This document shows, piece after piece, positions 37,058 through 44,965 of a DNA stretch of 64,000 nucleotides. Under the pieces are notes generated by a model. That model saw only the letters and a list, made by a program, of their open reading frames with translations, had not been told where the DNA came from and did not search any database. A program made the translations under genes and the position numbers. Within the stretch, counting starts at the first letter, position 1. Every line of letters begins with the position of its first letter. This DNA is from Marivita sp046591575 (GTDB taxonomy: Bacteria > Pseudomonadota > Alphaproteobacteria > Rhodobacterales > Rhodobacteraceae): the NCBI RefSeq assembly GCF_046591575.1, contig NZ_JBIQWA010000005.1, positions 410,966-474,965 of the forward strand. The letters are read 5' to 3'.

Positions 37058-37740
37058 CCATACTGGACGTTCAGGATCTGACCGCCAGTTATGGTGCGGC
37101 ACAAGCCCTGTTTGGCGTTGATCTGCGCGTAGCCGAAGGCGAAGTCGTCGCGATGATGGGCCGCAATGGCATGGGCAAGACAACAACGGTCAAGGCGATC
37201 TGTCGCATGATCCCGTCCCAAGGTCATCTGACGTTTGCCGGACAAAGCCTTCACCTCCTGCCCAGCCACAAAGCCGCGCGCCTTGGTATTGGCCTTGCCC
37301 CGGAAGGCCGCCGCTGCTTTCGTGATCTAAGCGTCGAGGAAAATCTGCTGGCCACATCGCGACCCGGCGCATGGACCCTTGCAACTGTGGCGGACTTGTT
37401 TCCACGGCTAGAGGAAAGAAAACACCAGCTCGCGGCATCTTTGTCGGGCGGCGAGCAGCAGATGCTTGCGATCGGACGGGCGCTGATGACCAACCCGCGT
37501 TTGCTCATTCTCGACGAAGCGACCGAAGGTCTGGCCCCGATCATCCGTCAAGAGATCTGGACCGCCATTGCGCGTTTAAAAAGAGAAACCGGAACATCCA
37601 TCCTGTTGATCGACAAATCGCTGAAAGAACTGTCGCAAGTGGCCGATCGTGCCGTGATCCTGGCCCGTGGGAAAACCGTTTGGACCGGAAAGCTATCGGA
37701 AATTACTCCCGAGATTTCAGGCCGTTACATCGGAGTGTGA
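37054..37740 (+). CDS. Liv-type ABC transporter ATPase (LivF family)
   Basis: 228-aa ATPase. Walker A is GRNGMGKTT, signature LSGGEQQMLAIGRAL and Walker B LLILDEATEGLAP, the usual LivF variant. It overlaps LivG-like by ATGA and ends the importer operon. It converges with btuF across 48 bases with no clear terminator. Confidence 0.92.
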   Translation: MTILDVQDLTASYGAAQALFGVDLRVAEGEVVAMMGRNGMGKTTTVKAICRMIPSQGHLTFAGQSLHLLPSHKAARLGIGLAPEGRRCFRDLSVEENLLATSRPGAWTLATVADLFPRLEERKHQLAASLSGGEQQMLAIGRALMTNPRLLILDEATEGLAPIIRQEIWTAIARLKRETGTSILLIDKSLKELSQVADRAVILARGKTVWTGKLSEITPEISGRYIGV

Positions 37741-37788
37741 CGCGGCGCTGACTGTCTATTGCAGGATCGGTCGGATGCGCCCGGATTG

Positions 37789-38628
37789 CTATTGGGTGGT
37801 GCCTTGGGTCGCGGACCGGCGTTCAGTGACCAGCCGGTCAACCGCATCCGCCACCTGGGCAACCGCCCGCAATGCATATGGTGTGCCGCAGACCCAGTCG
37901 GGCGAGCTGTGCAGCACCGGGTAATCGCCCAGCGCGGGATGCGTGGTCATTTCCTCGGATCGTGAAAAACCACCATAGCTGGGCGATCCGACCAAAAGAT
38001 CAGGTTCGTGCAGAACAACCTGTTCTAAAGCCAACCGCCCATTGCCCGCCACGCCAAGCTCGGCCGACAGGTTGCGCGCACCGCCTGCCGTCAGGATATC
38101 ATGGCTCAACGTGCCTTCGCCCAAGGCAAACCCGTTGGGATAAAAGAACGCGGCGAGCGGGGCGGTCGGTTCGACATTGGCCCGGTTTGCAAGCCGGTCT
38201 TCCACGTCGCGGGCCAGAGTGTCAGCCGCAACATCCTGTTTCAACACACGCCCCATTGCGCGCAATTGTGACGGGATCTCATCCAGCGCGCGGGTCAGCG
38301 GAAACTGTATCACCTCGATGCCAACCTCGCGCAGCATGTCCAACAGCGCCGGATCGGTAAACCTGCCAGCCACCACAATGTCAGGCTGGGTGACGGCAAT
38401 CGCTTCGGCACGACCATTGTTCTGGGCAAAGCGCTGTGCTTGTGATGCCATGGATGACGATCGGGGATCGACGGACAGATCGCTGAGGGACACAATCTGA
38501 TCCGGATCGGCCAAAAGCATCACCAGTTGATCGGTACACACATTGACCGACACGACTTTCGGCAGATCCGAGGCGCTGGCCCAGACAGGGGTCAGCGCCA
38601 AAAGCAAAGGCGTCAGCAGACGCAGCAT
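37789..38628 (-). CDS. btuF: Periplasmic cobalamin-binding protein
   Basis: BtuF/FepB-type helical-backbone receptor, 279 aa, signal peptide of about 19 residues (LLLALTPVWASA). VVSVNVCTDQLVMLLADPDQIVSLS is the classic BtuF N-terminus, and the GSPSYGG and WVCGTPYAL segments are also typical. It follows btuB by three bases in the riboswitch-controlled unit. The BtuC and BtuD inner-membrane partners are not in the window. Other corrinoid or siderophore ligands are possible, but the riboswitch argues for B12. Confidence 0.88.
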   Translation of the reverse strand: MLRLLTPLLLALTPVWASASDLPKVVSVNVCTDQLVMLLADPDQIVSLSDLSVDPRSSSMASQAQRFAQNNGRAEAIAVTQPDIVVAGRFTDPALLDMLREVGIEVIQFPLTRALDEIPSQLRAMGRVLKQDVAADTLARDVEDRLANRANVEPTAPLAAFFYPNGFALGEGTLSHDILTAGGARNLSAELGVAGNGRLALEQVVLHEPDLLVGSPSYGGFSRSEEMTTHPALGDYPVLHSSPDWVCGTPYALRAVAQVADAVDRLVTERRSATQGTTQ

Positions 38629-38631
38629 CGC

Positions 38632-40464
38632 CTAGAACGTCGTTTCGATACCAAAACGGATGGTCCGCTCTGGCGCATTGTAGCCGCGCACCGTCTGGTA
38701 TTCGACATCACCGATGTTATCGATTGCGCCATAGACAGCAGCTCTGTCCGTGATGGCATAGCGGGCTGACAGGTTCCAAAGTGTATAATCATCAAGCGGC
38801 GTTGGTGAGCCAAAACCATCAAGAATATCCGCTACACGGGTCATCGACACCCCGACCTGAAGCTGATCGGTCACGTCAGCATCCAATGCCAGCGAAAGAT
38901 CGTGACGCGGGACACGAATAAGGCGATCTCCGCCTTCTTCTGCGTTGGTCAAAGTATAGGCCCCCGTCAGCCGGACCCGGTCAGAAAACGCATAAAAACC
39001 GCTAAGCTCAAGACCGCGGGTTTCGACCGTATCGTCAATTTGTGTATAGCAGCCAAAGCTTTGCGACGGCAGACAATCCGGTGAAGACCCAAAATCAATC
39101 AGATTGTCGATCTCGGACCAGAACAGCGTCGCGCGTACTGCACCACGGGTTCCATAGCTGTGGTCAATGCCCAGATCGAAACTGCGGCTGGTTTCAGGAT
39201 CAAGAACGCCCGATCCTGCGAAGGGACCGAACCGTTCATAAAGCGACGGCGCGCGGTATCCCGTGCCCAGAGACGCGCGAAGGCTTGTCGTATCGGTCAG
39301 AGCATAGGACAGTGCCGCGCGACCTGACACCTGGCCGTCGAAGTCAGAATAATCATCGTATCGCAGGGTCAGCGAGATTTCCAATTGATCATTGGGCGTG
39401 GCCTTGATTTCGCCGAAAACAGCGGCATTGGACGCGTCATACTTATTGCCGTCCAGCGACGCGCGCTCTTCGGTCCAGTCGGCACCAAACGCCAAGCCGA
39501 CGGTCGGTGAAATTTCGCCCTGCGCAAGATAGGCAACGGTGTCACGTTGCCCATTGAAATCTTGCGTGAACCCGCCCGCATCAAAGCGATCAACCTCGTA
39601 TGTGCTGAATGACAGCTCATGCGACCACGCTCCAAGCTGGTATTCGCCGAACAGACGTACACCTTTGCGCGTCTCGTCGAATTCGCCCGAGGCGTCCGTT
39701 GTCGAGCGATCAAATTCAGACGTGCTGTCAGACCAGATGCCCGACATTCCCAACCGGATCGTATCGCTGACCTGATAGGCTGCGAACAGGTTGACAGAGC
39801 TTTGTTCAAAGCCATCATTCTCGTCATTGGTATCCCGCGCCGAAAAGCCCTCGGATGTGACACGACCCAAGCTAAGCGCCAGTTCGGCACGTTCGTCCAG
39901 GTAGCCGAAACTCAGATTGGCGGCCCCTGTTTCAAAGCTGCCGAGCTCTAGCTTGGCGTTGCCCGAAAACCCGTCGACCAAGGGTCGCCAGCTTTGGACA
40001 TCGACAACACCACCAATCGCGTCCGATCCGTAAATCGCGGATTGCGTGCCCTTGATTACTGCAATGCGATCCAGTGATCCGGTAAGAAGCGTTCCAAAAT
40101 TAAAGGCTGTCTGGGTGCTTGACGGGTCTGTAACGTCGATGCCGTCGACCCGAACGCCAATATACGACCCGCCAAGTCCGCGAATGCGGACGGTGGCGCG
40201 GGTGCCCAAACCACCGTTCGATGTCACCGACACACCCGGCAATGCATCCAGCGCAGCGGACGCACCGATCCCTTTGATCGACAATTCGGGACCTTCGGCC
40301 ACATCAATGGTCGCGCCGGTGGTCTCAAGGTTGGTCGGCAGAAGGCCCCCGTAGACAACGATCTCATCGAGTTCGACAACGGCACCACCTGTCTCCTGAG
40401 CCGCGGCCAAAGACGGGGCGACCATGATTGTGCATAGAAGAAGTTTGGATGTGAGGCGTGACAT
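38632..40464 (-). CDS. btuB: TonB-dependent vitamin B12 receptor
   Basis: Outer-membrane 22-stranded barrel receptor, 610 aa, with a signal peptide ending AAA (about residue 22), a TonB box (ELDEIVVYG), a plug domain (about 30-155: ALPGVSVTSNGGLGTRATVRIRG) and a barrel ending in the aromatic TF C-terminus. The start at 40464 is placed by the signal peptide and GGGAGA; the frame is open for 39 more codons. The cobalamin riboswitch about 130 bases upstream identifies the ligand class. Confidence 0.92.
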   Translation of the reverse strand: MSRLTSKLLLCTIMVAPSLAAAQETGGAVVELDEIVVYGGLLPTNLETTGATIDVAEGPELSIKGIGASAALDALPGVSVTSNGGLGTRATVRIRGLGGSYIGVRVDGIDVTDPSSTQTAFNFGTLLTGSLDRIAVIKGTQSAIYGSDAIGGVVDVQSWRPLVDGFSGNAKLELGSFETGAANLSFGYLDERAELALSLGRVTSEGFSARDTNDENDGFEQSSVNLFAAYQVSDTIRLGMSGIWSDSTSEFDRSTTDASGEFDETRKGVRLFGEYQLGAWSHELSFSTYEVDRFDAGGFTQDFNGQRDTVAYLAQGEISPTVGLAFGADWTEERASLDGNKYDASNAAVFGEIKATPNDQLEISLTLRYDDYSDFDGQVSGRAALSYALTDTTSLRASLGTGYRAPSLYERFGPFAGSGVLDPETSRSFDLGIDHSYGTRGAVRATLFWSEIDNLIDFGSSPDCLPSQSFGCYTQIDDTVETRGLELSGFYAFSDRVRLTGAYTLTNAEEGGDRLIRVPRHDLSLALDADVTDQLQVGVSMTRVADILDGFGSPTPLDDYTLWNLSARYAITDRAAVYGAIDNIGDVEYQTVRGYNAPERTIRFGIETTF

Positions 40465-40596
40465 GACATGTCTCCCGGCTTTGTCTGGCGCACCGCGCCG
40501 GCTTAATAAATAATCTGGAATGCCTGAGCATCCGCAGACGGTGATAGACACCACTGCGGACGTGCCGCCGCCCCAACGCACCCCGCGTCCGGACTG

Positions 40597-40765
40597 GGTG
40601 TTGGCTTACGGCAGGTCTCCTGACTTGCGGGTCTGTGCTCTGCTGGCCTTCCCAGTTCCGTTCACCGGACCCAGTGGCACTTTCAGCGTCGCTCGCCGCT
40701 CACAGTTGCGGGGGCAGTCGCGGATTTTTCGAAAGAAGCACCGCGTTCCCTTTTCACCAACCGTC
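40597..40765 (-). ncRNA. Cobalamin riboswitch
   Basis: Read on the minus strand, the segment runs from GGTGAAAAGGGAAC through GCCACTG to the B12 box AGTCAGGAGACCTGCC (40626-40611), the most conserved stretch of the cobalamin aptamer. It ends about 130 bases before btuB. It should shut off btuB-btuF when adenosylcobalamin is plentiful. Open frames crossing it on either strand are incidental. Confidence 0.95.
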
Positions 40766-41048
40766 TTGCAACGATCGGACCGTAAACATGTCCATCTGCA
40801 CCCTGACGGTCTGGTGCGTCAAGTCTGGTTTACGCGGCATATTGGATAAGCTGATCGACCCCGGCTGCGAGACCGGATCACATGTCGCAATCTGCGCCAT
40901 AGGTGCATCGGCGGAAAAAGGTTTTTTCAGTCGAGTGTTTTTGTAAGGATTGCATTTCTGATTAAAATAGTCGACAACTATCGCCATGAGAGAATCCCAG
41001 CCACCTGTCTGATGCAGGGCAGCCCGGACACAAACGAGGATGCATGCA
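40766..41048. promoter_or_regulatory. Divergent control region between the btuB riboswitch and the hemP operon
   Basis: 283 bases between two diverging transcripts. It contains the interrupted dyad GATTA-AAA-TAGTC at 40960-40972, a candidate iron-regulator site for the hemP unit because of its position. The regulator is not identified and the rest shows no clear element. Confidence 0.35.
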
Positions 41049-41195
41049 ATGGTTCGGTTGTTGAATTTGTTATTTCCAAAACACGAACAAGACGCGCAGT
41101 GTTGGCGAGACGCTCTGTATGGTTGCCTGTCACAAGATGGCGGGTGCGAATGCAGCTTTGAGACGCTGTCAGACGTTATGCGAGGTCGGACATGA
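41049..41195 (+). CDS. Small 48-aa Cys-containing protein coupled to hemP
   Basis: An ORF below usual annotation size: GAGGA (41036-41040) lies 8 bases before the ATG, and the stop overlaps the hemP start as ATGA, the coupling used throughout this genome. The product has four Cys (18, 26, 33, 35), including a CEC pair, and a hydrophobic Leu-rich N-terminus. I do not recognise a family. The arrangement argues for a real gene, perhaps a metal- or heme-linked small protein or a leader ORF controlling hemP. Confidence 0.6.
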   Translation: MVRLLNLLFPKHEQDAQCWRDALYGCLSQDGGCECSFETLSDVMRGRT

Positions 41196-41368
41196 ACGCC
41201 ATGAGCGACAAGCTAAGTGCTGCCACCACAACGAACTCTGACTGCGAGATTCAGGTTCATGACGCACGCGCCTTGATCCCTGACGGGGTGCAGGCAAAAA
41301 TCGTGCTCGACGCGCAGGTTTACACGCTTCGGATCACCCGCGCCGGCAAGTTAATTCTGACGAAATGA
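41192..41368 (+). CDS. hemP: Hemin uptake protein HemP
   Basis: A 58-aa protein whose C-terminal half matches the HemP family: YTLRITRAGKLILTK at the end is diagnostic. HemP proteins are small cytoplasmic factors found beside heme or iron uptake genes; in some bacteria they activate the heme receptor gene. It was too short for the supplied ORF list and was found by translating the gap. It overlaps the upstream 48-aa ORF and the downstream 159-aa gene, each by ATGA, so three small genes form one unit. Confidence 0.88.
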   Translation: MNAMSDKLSAATTTNSDCEIQVHDARALIPDGVQAKIVLDAQVYTLRITRAGKLILTK

Positions 41369-41844
41369 AAATGGAGCGCGACATTCGCGGCGCCGCCGCC
41401 GTGGGGCAGCTGACCGAAGTCACAGCCTGGGAGGCCGAGTTGATCCTCAACCTCCGCCTTTGGCAGGATGGCCCGAATGGACAAACTCTGGTCTGGAACA
41501 GCTATGCCACGGCTTTTGGACAAAAGGACGGACGGGCCGAACTTTTGCGGTTTGAACGGCTGATTGCGATGATCGACACCCATATGGTGCGGCCCATGGT
41601 CCGGCACGGCGTTGCATGTCGGTGCATCGGATCGGACGAAGCGGTCTTTGCCAACATGGTGCGCTTTGCCAGTGACGGCGATCTGCACGAGGCATCACTG
41701 ATTGCAACACTTTTGGTTTGGCCCGCATTTGCAGAGCACCTGGCATTGCTATCCGCAGAGGTAGGAACCGGCACGCGCGAGCTGGTCCGAGGGCACAATC
41801 CGGCACGCGACGGGTTGACCAATTCACAGATCACCAGACACTGA
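41365..41844 (+). CDS. Conserved hypothetical protein in the hemP operon
   Basis: A 159-aa protein of unknown function. It looks soluble and helical, with no signal peptide or membrane segment. The middle has CRC (near residue 86) followed by SDEAVFANMVRFASDGDLHEAS. It is translationally coupled to hemP, so a role in heme or iron response is likely. The C-terminal half resembles part of the 141-aa protein at 42815-43240; the two may be distant paralogues. Confidence 0.75.
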   Translation: MKMERDIRGAAAVGQLTEVTAWEAELILNLRLWQDGPNGQTLVWNSYATAFGQKDGRAELLRFERLIAMIDTHMVRPMVRHGVACRCIGSDEAVFANMVRFASDGDLHEASLIATLLVWPAFAEHLALLSAEVGTGTRELVRGHNPARDGLTNSQITRH

Positions 41845-41916
41845 TGACACATATAAAGTATCTCTTCATACCCAGCCAAAACAGGACAGGCGTCGCCTGC
41901 TATTTGCGAGGATCAT

Positions 41917-42174
41917 ATGGCCAAAATTCCCAGCCCCTGCATTGACGTTTGCAAATTCAAACGCGCCGGGCACTGTATCGGATGTTCGATGACAAAGGCG
42001 CAGAAGTCACTGTTCAAGGATCTAAAAAAAGACAAACACCGTTTGGCTTTTGTAGAAATGTTGCAACGGCAGCAGGACGCATTGGGCAAGTACAGCCACT
42101 GGAAACTAGCCTATGCGAAAAAGCTGAAAAAGAAGAAGATCAAGCTGGTCTGGGATACTGACAAAGCGGCCTGA
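41917..42174 (+). CDS. DUF1289 family protein
   Basis: An 85-aa basic protein with the DUF1289 N-terminal pattern SPCIDVCKF...GHCIGCSMT: four cysteines spaced CxxxC...CxxC that could bind iron-sulphur or zinc. The C-terminus is very Lys-rich. GCGAGGA precedes the ATG at 41917. It lies 72 bases after the hemP-linked unknown gene, inside the iron patch. Biochemical function of the family is not known to me. Confidence 0.85.
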   Translation: MAKIPSPCIDVCKFKRAGHCIGCSMTKAQKSLFKDLKKDKHRLAFVEMLQRQQDALGKYSHWKLAYAKKLKKKKIKLVWDTDKAA

Positions 42175-42235
42175 CGCCAGAACGAAAAAAGCGGCACCCC
42201 CATGGCACCGCCTCTAACGTGCACTTGCGTTGCGA

Positions 42236-42706
42236 TCAGCGCAGATGCGCGCGCAGGAACCAGGCAAATTTCTCGTGCTCTTGCCCGCGAGCAATACATA
42301 GGTCTTCGGTGAGTGTGTCACCGTTCTCTGCCGCCAGTTCGCCTGCGCCGGCCAAAGTTGCCGCAAGCGTTTCCTGTGCTTCCATGAGGGTCTTGATCAT
42401 TTCTTCGGCGGATGCATGACCTTCGCGCTCCGACACTTTGGACCGCTTCAGCATCCCGGCAAGCGTGCCTTCCGCGTGCGCATCAAGCGCTTTTACGCGT
42501 TCCGCCAGATCATCCTGAGCGACAAAGTGATCTTCGTAGATTTTCTGGAACAGTTCATGCAGGGGACCAAAGGCCATGCCCGTCACATTCCAATGAAAAT
42601 TCTGCGCCATCATCGTGGTCACGGCTGTTTCCGCAACACATTGATTCAAGGCATCTGCAATTTGTTTTTGAGCATCTGTGGACATAGACATCGCTGTTTG
42701 TGTCAT
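42236..42706 (-). CDS. dps: Dps-type DNA-protecting ferritin
   Basis: Dps family ferritin-like protein, 156 aa: dodecameric iron oxidation and storage protecting DNA from Fenton chemistry. The ferroxidase region is visible: QNFHWNVTGMAFGPLHELFQ with the His ligand, then YEDHFVAQDDLAERVKAL with the Asp and Glu. The ATG at 42706 follows GGAGGGTGAC closely; the frame is open 32 more codons, rejected because no other start has a site. A 17-bp Irr-type palindrome about 97 bases upstream suggests iron control. Confidence 0.92.
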   Translation of the reverse strand: MTQTAMSMSTDAQKQIADALNQCVAETAVTTMMAQNFHWNVTGMAFGPLHELFQKIYEDHFVAQDDLAERVKALDAHAEGTLAGMLKRSKVSEREGHASAEEMIKTLMEAQETLAATLAGAGELAAENGDTLTEDLCIARGQEHEKFAWFLRAHLR

Positions 42707-42768
42707 GTCACCCTCCATATCGGTTAAAATACTGCTGGCTGGCACGTCGGCTGGCTTGCTTATCCTAA

Positions 42769-42796
42769 TAGATAGCAACTGTCCGCGAAATGCCAA
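42769..42796 (-). promoter_or_regulatory. Probable dps promoter
   Basis: On the minus strand TTGGCA (42796-42791), a 16-base spacer and TATCTA (42774-42769) give a plausible sigma70-type promoter. The Irr-type box lies just upstream of its -35, a position more typical of activation than of blocking. Confidence 0.45.
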
Positions 42797-42802
42797 GCGC
42801 AT

Positions 42803-42819
42803 TTTAGAATTATTCTAAA
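42803..42819. promoter_or_regulatory. Irr-type iron-control element (ICE) upstream of dps
   Basis: TTTAGAATTATTCTAAA is a perfect 17-bp palindrome identical in form to the iron control element bound by the heme-responsive regulator Irr in alphaproteobacteria. It overlaps the stop codon of the upstream 141-aa gene and lies 6 bases beyond the putative dps -35 hexamer. Confidence 0.8.
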
Positions 42820-43240
42820 CTAGATCGAATTTTTCAACGATTGACGTCATAAGAAACCCGCAGTGACGCCGTGCATAAGGTTTTACTCGGGACCGCAAGA
42901 GGAAGTTGGTGCTTGCGACGTCATTGAGGGCGATGGATGAGGCCAACTGCAAAAGCAATGTTTCATCGAACGACAAGTCGGCTTCTCCGGGGATATACAG
43001 AATTGGAAGCTTACCCAGCGCCTGTGACAGACATCGCATCAGAGTGTCCGCATAAGCGGTTGTCGCAACCTGTTTGTCACAAGACAGGACCGCGCAGGCC
43101 TGAAACAGATCCTGATAGGATTTGGCTCTGGACCGCCGCCCAACCCGCCTTAACGTATCAATAAAGTGCTTTTCCTGTTCGGTGAGCGTGGGTGCTGGCC
43201 GGTGTGTTGTACCGGCAAATTGTTGATGCACTGCCCCCAT
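42815..43240 (-). CDS. Conserved hypothetical protein upstream of dps
   Basis: A 141-aa soluble protein of unknown function. LTEQEKHFIDTLRRVGRRSRAKSYQDLFQACAVLS at residues 19-53 and SFDETLLLQLASSIALNDVAS near 95 are the most structured parts; the C-terminus is Arg-rich. No transmembrane or signal region. Its stop codon lies inside the Irr-type box of dps. It shows weak pattern similarity with the hemP-linked 159-aa protein, suggesting a small family tied to iron genes. Confidence 0.7.
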   Translation of the reverse strand: MGAVHQQFAGTTHRPAPTLTEQEKHFIDTLRRVGRRSRAKSYQDLFQACAVLSCDKQVATTAYADTLMRCLSQALGKLPILYIPGEADLSFDETLLLQLASSIALNDVASTNFLLRSRVKPYARRHCGFLMTSIVEKFDLV

Positions 43241-43365
43241 CTTGGATATTCCCGTTCATTAACCAGACCGCAAGCGGTGTGAATTTCAGATTCCTGACAA
43301 TATTACTAGGAAATATATAAGAAAGGCTATGCGGTGCAAGCACTTTGGGGTGGTAAATCCTGTTT

Positions 43366-44688
43366 TTAGGGCAACACAGCCGCAACGGCGATATCGAGTT
43401 TGTCGACCACCTCGGTGATTTGGTCGTCGGTGATGATAAAGGGCGGTGCCAGCAAAACGTGATCCCCAAGATTGCCATCGCGTGTGCCCCGCATCGGATA
43501 GCAGATCAGACCGGCATCAAAGGCCGCTTTCTTGAACCGGTTGGCGGTGTTTTCCGACGAGTCGAATGGCGTCTTTGCAGTCCGATCCTGCACAAACTCC
43601 ATACCGCGAAACAACCCTTTGCCACGGATGTCGCCAATATAAGGATGCTGGCCAAACCTGTCTGTCAGCGCGGCAGCAAGCTTTTCTCCCTGCGTCTGCA
43701 CGTTCTGAACCAATCCCCGGTGCAGCAGCGCTTTCACAACCGCAAGCGATGTGGCGCAGGCCACAGGATGACCGAGATAGGTATGGCCGTGCTGAAAGAA
43801 CCCAGATCCGTCTGAAATCGTTTGATAGATATTCCGCGTGCACAGCATCGCGCCGATCGGTTGATACCCGGCCCCCAGACCCTTCGCGACGCACAGGATA
43901 TCCGGCAAGACGCCGTCTGCGTCACATGCAAAAAGCTGACCGACACGCCCCATGCCGCACATGACTTCGTCAAGGATGAGCAAAACCCCATAATGATCAC
44001 AGATATCGCGAACCCTTTTGAAATAGCCCTCAACCGCAGGAACCGCACCCATGGTCGCGCCGACAACAGGCTCTGCGACAAAGGCGATGACGCTGTCGGG
44101 CCCAAGCCGCAGGATTTCCTCCTCCAGCTCTTGTGCCACACGGTGACCGTATTGCGCCGGGGTCTCATCCTCGGCTTTGTCGACATATTCGTAACACGGC
44201 GCGATATGCGACACGTCCATCAGGATCGGTTCAAACTGTGCACGTCGCCACGCGTTGCCGCCGGTTGCCAGCGCGCCCAATGTGTTGCCGTGATAGCTTT
44301 GACGCCGTGCAATCACGTGGCGACGTTGTGGTTCGCCCTTCTCCAAAAAATACTGCCGCGCCAGTTTCAGCGCGGATTCAACCGCCTCTGAACCGCCAGA
44401 CACAAAATATACCCGATCCAGATCACCGGGGGCTTCGCGTATCAACACATCGGCAAGCTCTTCTGCCGGATCACTCGTAAAAAAGCCCGTATGCGCATAG
44501 GCCAGACGGGCCGCCTGATCCTGAATTGCCTGAATGATTTCTGCATCGCCATGTCCCAGACACGAAACAGCAGCACCGCCAGAGCCGTCAAAATACTGTT
44601 TGCCTGTCTCATCATACAGATAACAGCCTTCGCCTTTGACGGCCTTGACCGGCGGGGCCAAATTGTGGCGCGGGAAAACGTGGCTCAT
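43366..44688 (-). CDS. Class III aminotransferase (omega-amino acid type)
   Basis: PLP-dependent class III aminotransferase, 440 aa. SGGSEAVESALKLARQY, QSYHGNTLGALATGG, ILDEVMCGMGRVG and the PLP lysine in CVAKGLGAGYQPIGA are all present, as is HGHTYLGHPVACA. The ATG at 44688 (SHVFPRHN, a family N-terminus) is preferred to that at 44736, which has no ribosome-binding site. It is divergent from the TAXI-TRAP transporter, so it may act on an imported amine or amino acid. The exact donor cannot be read. Confidence 0.88.
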   Translation of the reverse strand: MSHVFPRHNLAPPVKAVKGEGCYLYDETGKQYFDGSGGAAVSCLGHGDAEIIQAIQDQAARLAYAHTGFFTSDPAEELADVLIREAPGDLDRVYFVSGGSEAVESALKLARQYFLEKGEPQRRHVIARRQSYHGNTLGALATGGNAWRRAQFEPILMDVSHIAPCYEYVDKAEDETPAQYGHRVAQELEEEILRLGPDSVIAFVAEPVVGATMGAVPAVEGYFKRVRDICDHYGVLLILDEVMCGMGRVGQLFACDADGVLPDILCVAKGLGAGYQPIGAMLCTRNIYQTISDGSGFFQHGHTYLGHPVACATSLAVVKALLHRGLVQNVQTQGEKLAAALTDRFGQHPYIGDIRGKGLFRGMEFVQDRTAKTPFDSSENTANRFKKAAFDAGLICYPMRGTRDGNLGDHVLLAPPFIITDDQITEVVDKLDIAVAAVLP

Positions 44689-44965
44689 GGCATTTACCTT
44701 GGACAGCGCGGGCGGTTTCAATCGCGTTTGGGTCATGTTTCACAACATCAACAGCCGCCTGAAAACACAAGCCCCGAAAGCCATCTGAATGGTTCAGATG
44801 AACACTGGGCTGGCCCATCCCTTCCGAATCGCGTTTTATGGGAACAGGGCGTGAAAAATCCTGCGATGTCACATTGTTGGGGTACCGCAGGACCGGAGAG
44901 ACAGAACCCGCACGCGCGTTTCCATCCGAATGGGGCCTACCCCATCAACCAATTGGGAGAAGTAC

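Noticed and set aside
40520..40849. Open frames on the + strand upstream of btuB
   Set aside because: They overlap the cobalamin riboswitch on the other strand and lack ribosome-binding sites.
42181..42225. Possible terminator between the DUF1289 gene and dps
   Set aside because: The minus strand has a T-run, but GGCACC...GGCACC is a direct repeat, not an inverted one, and only a 4-bp stem forms.
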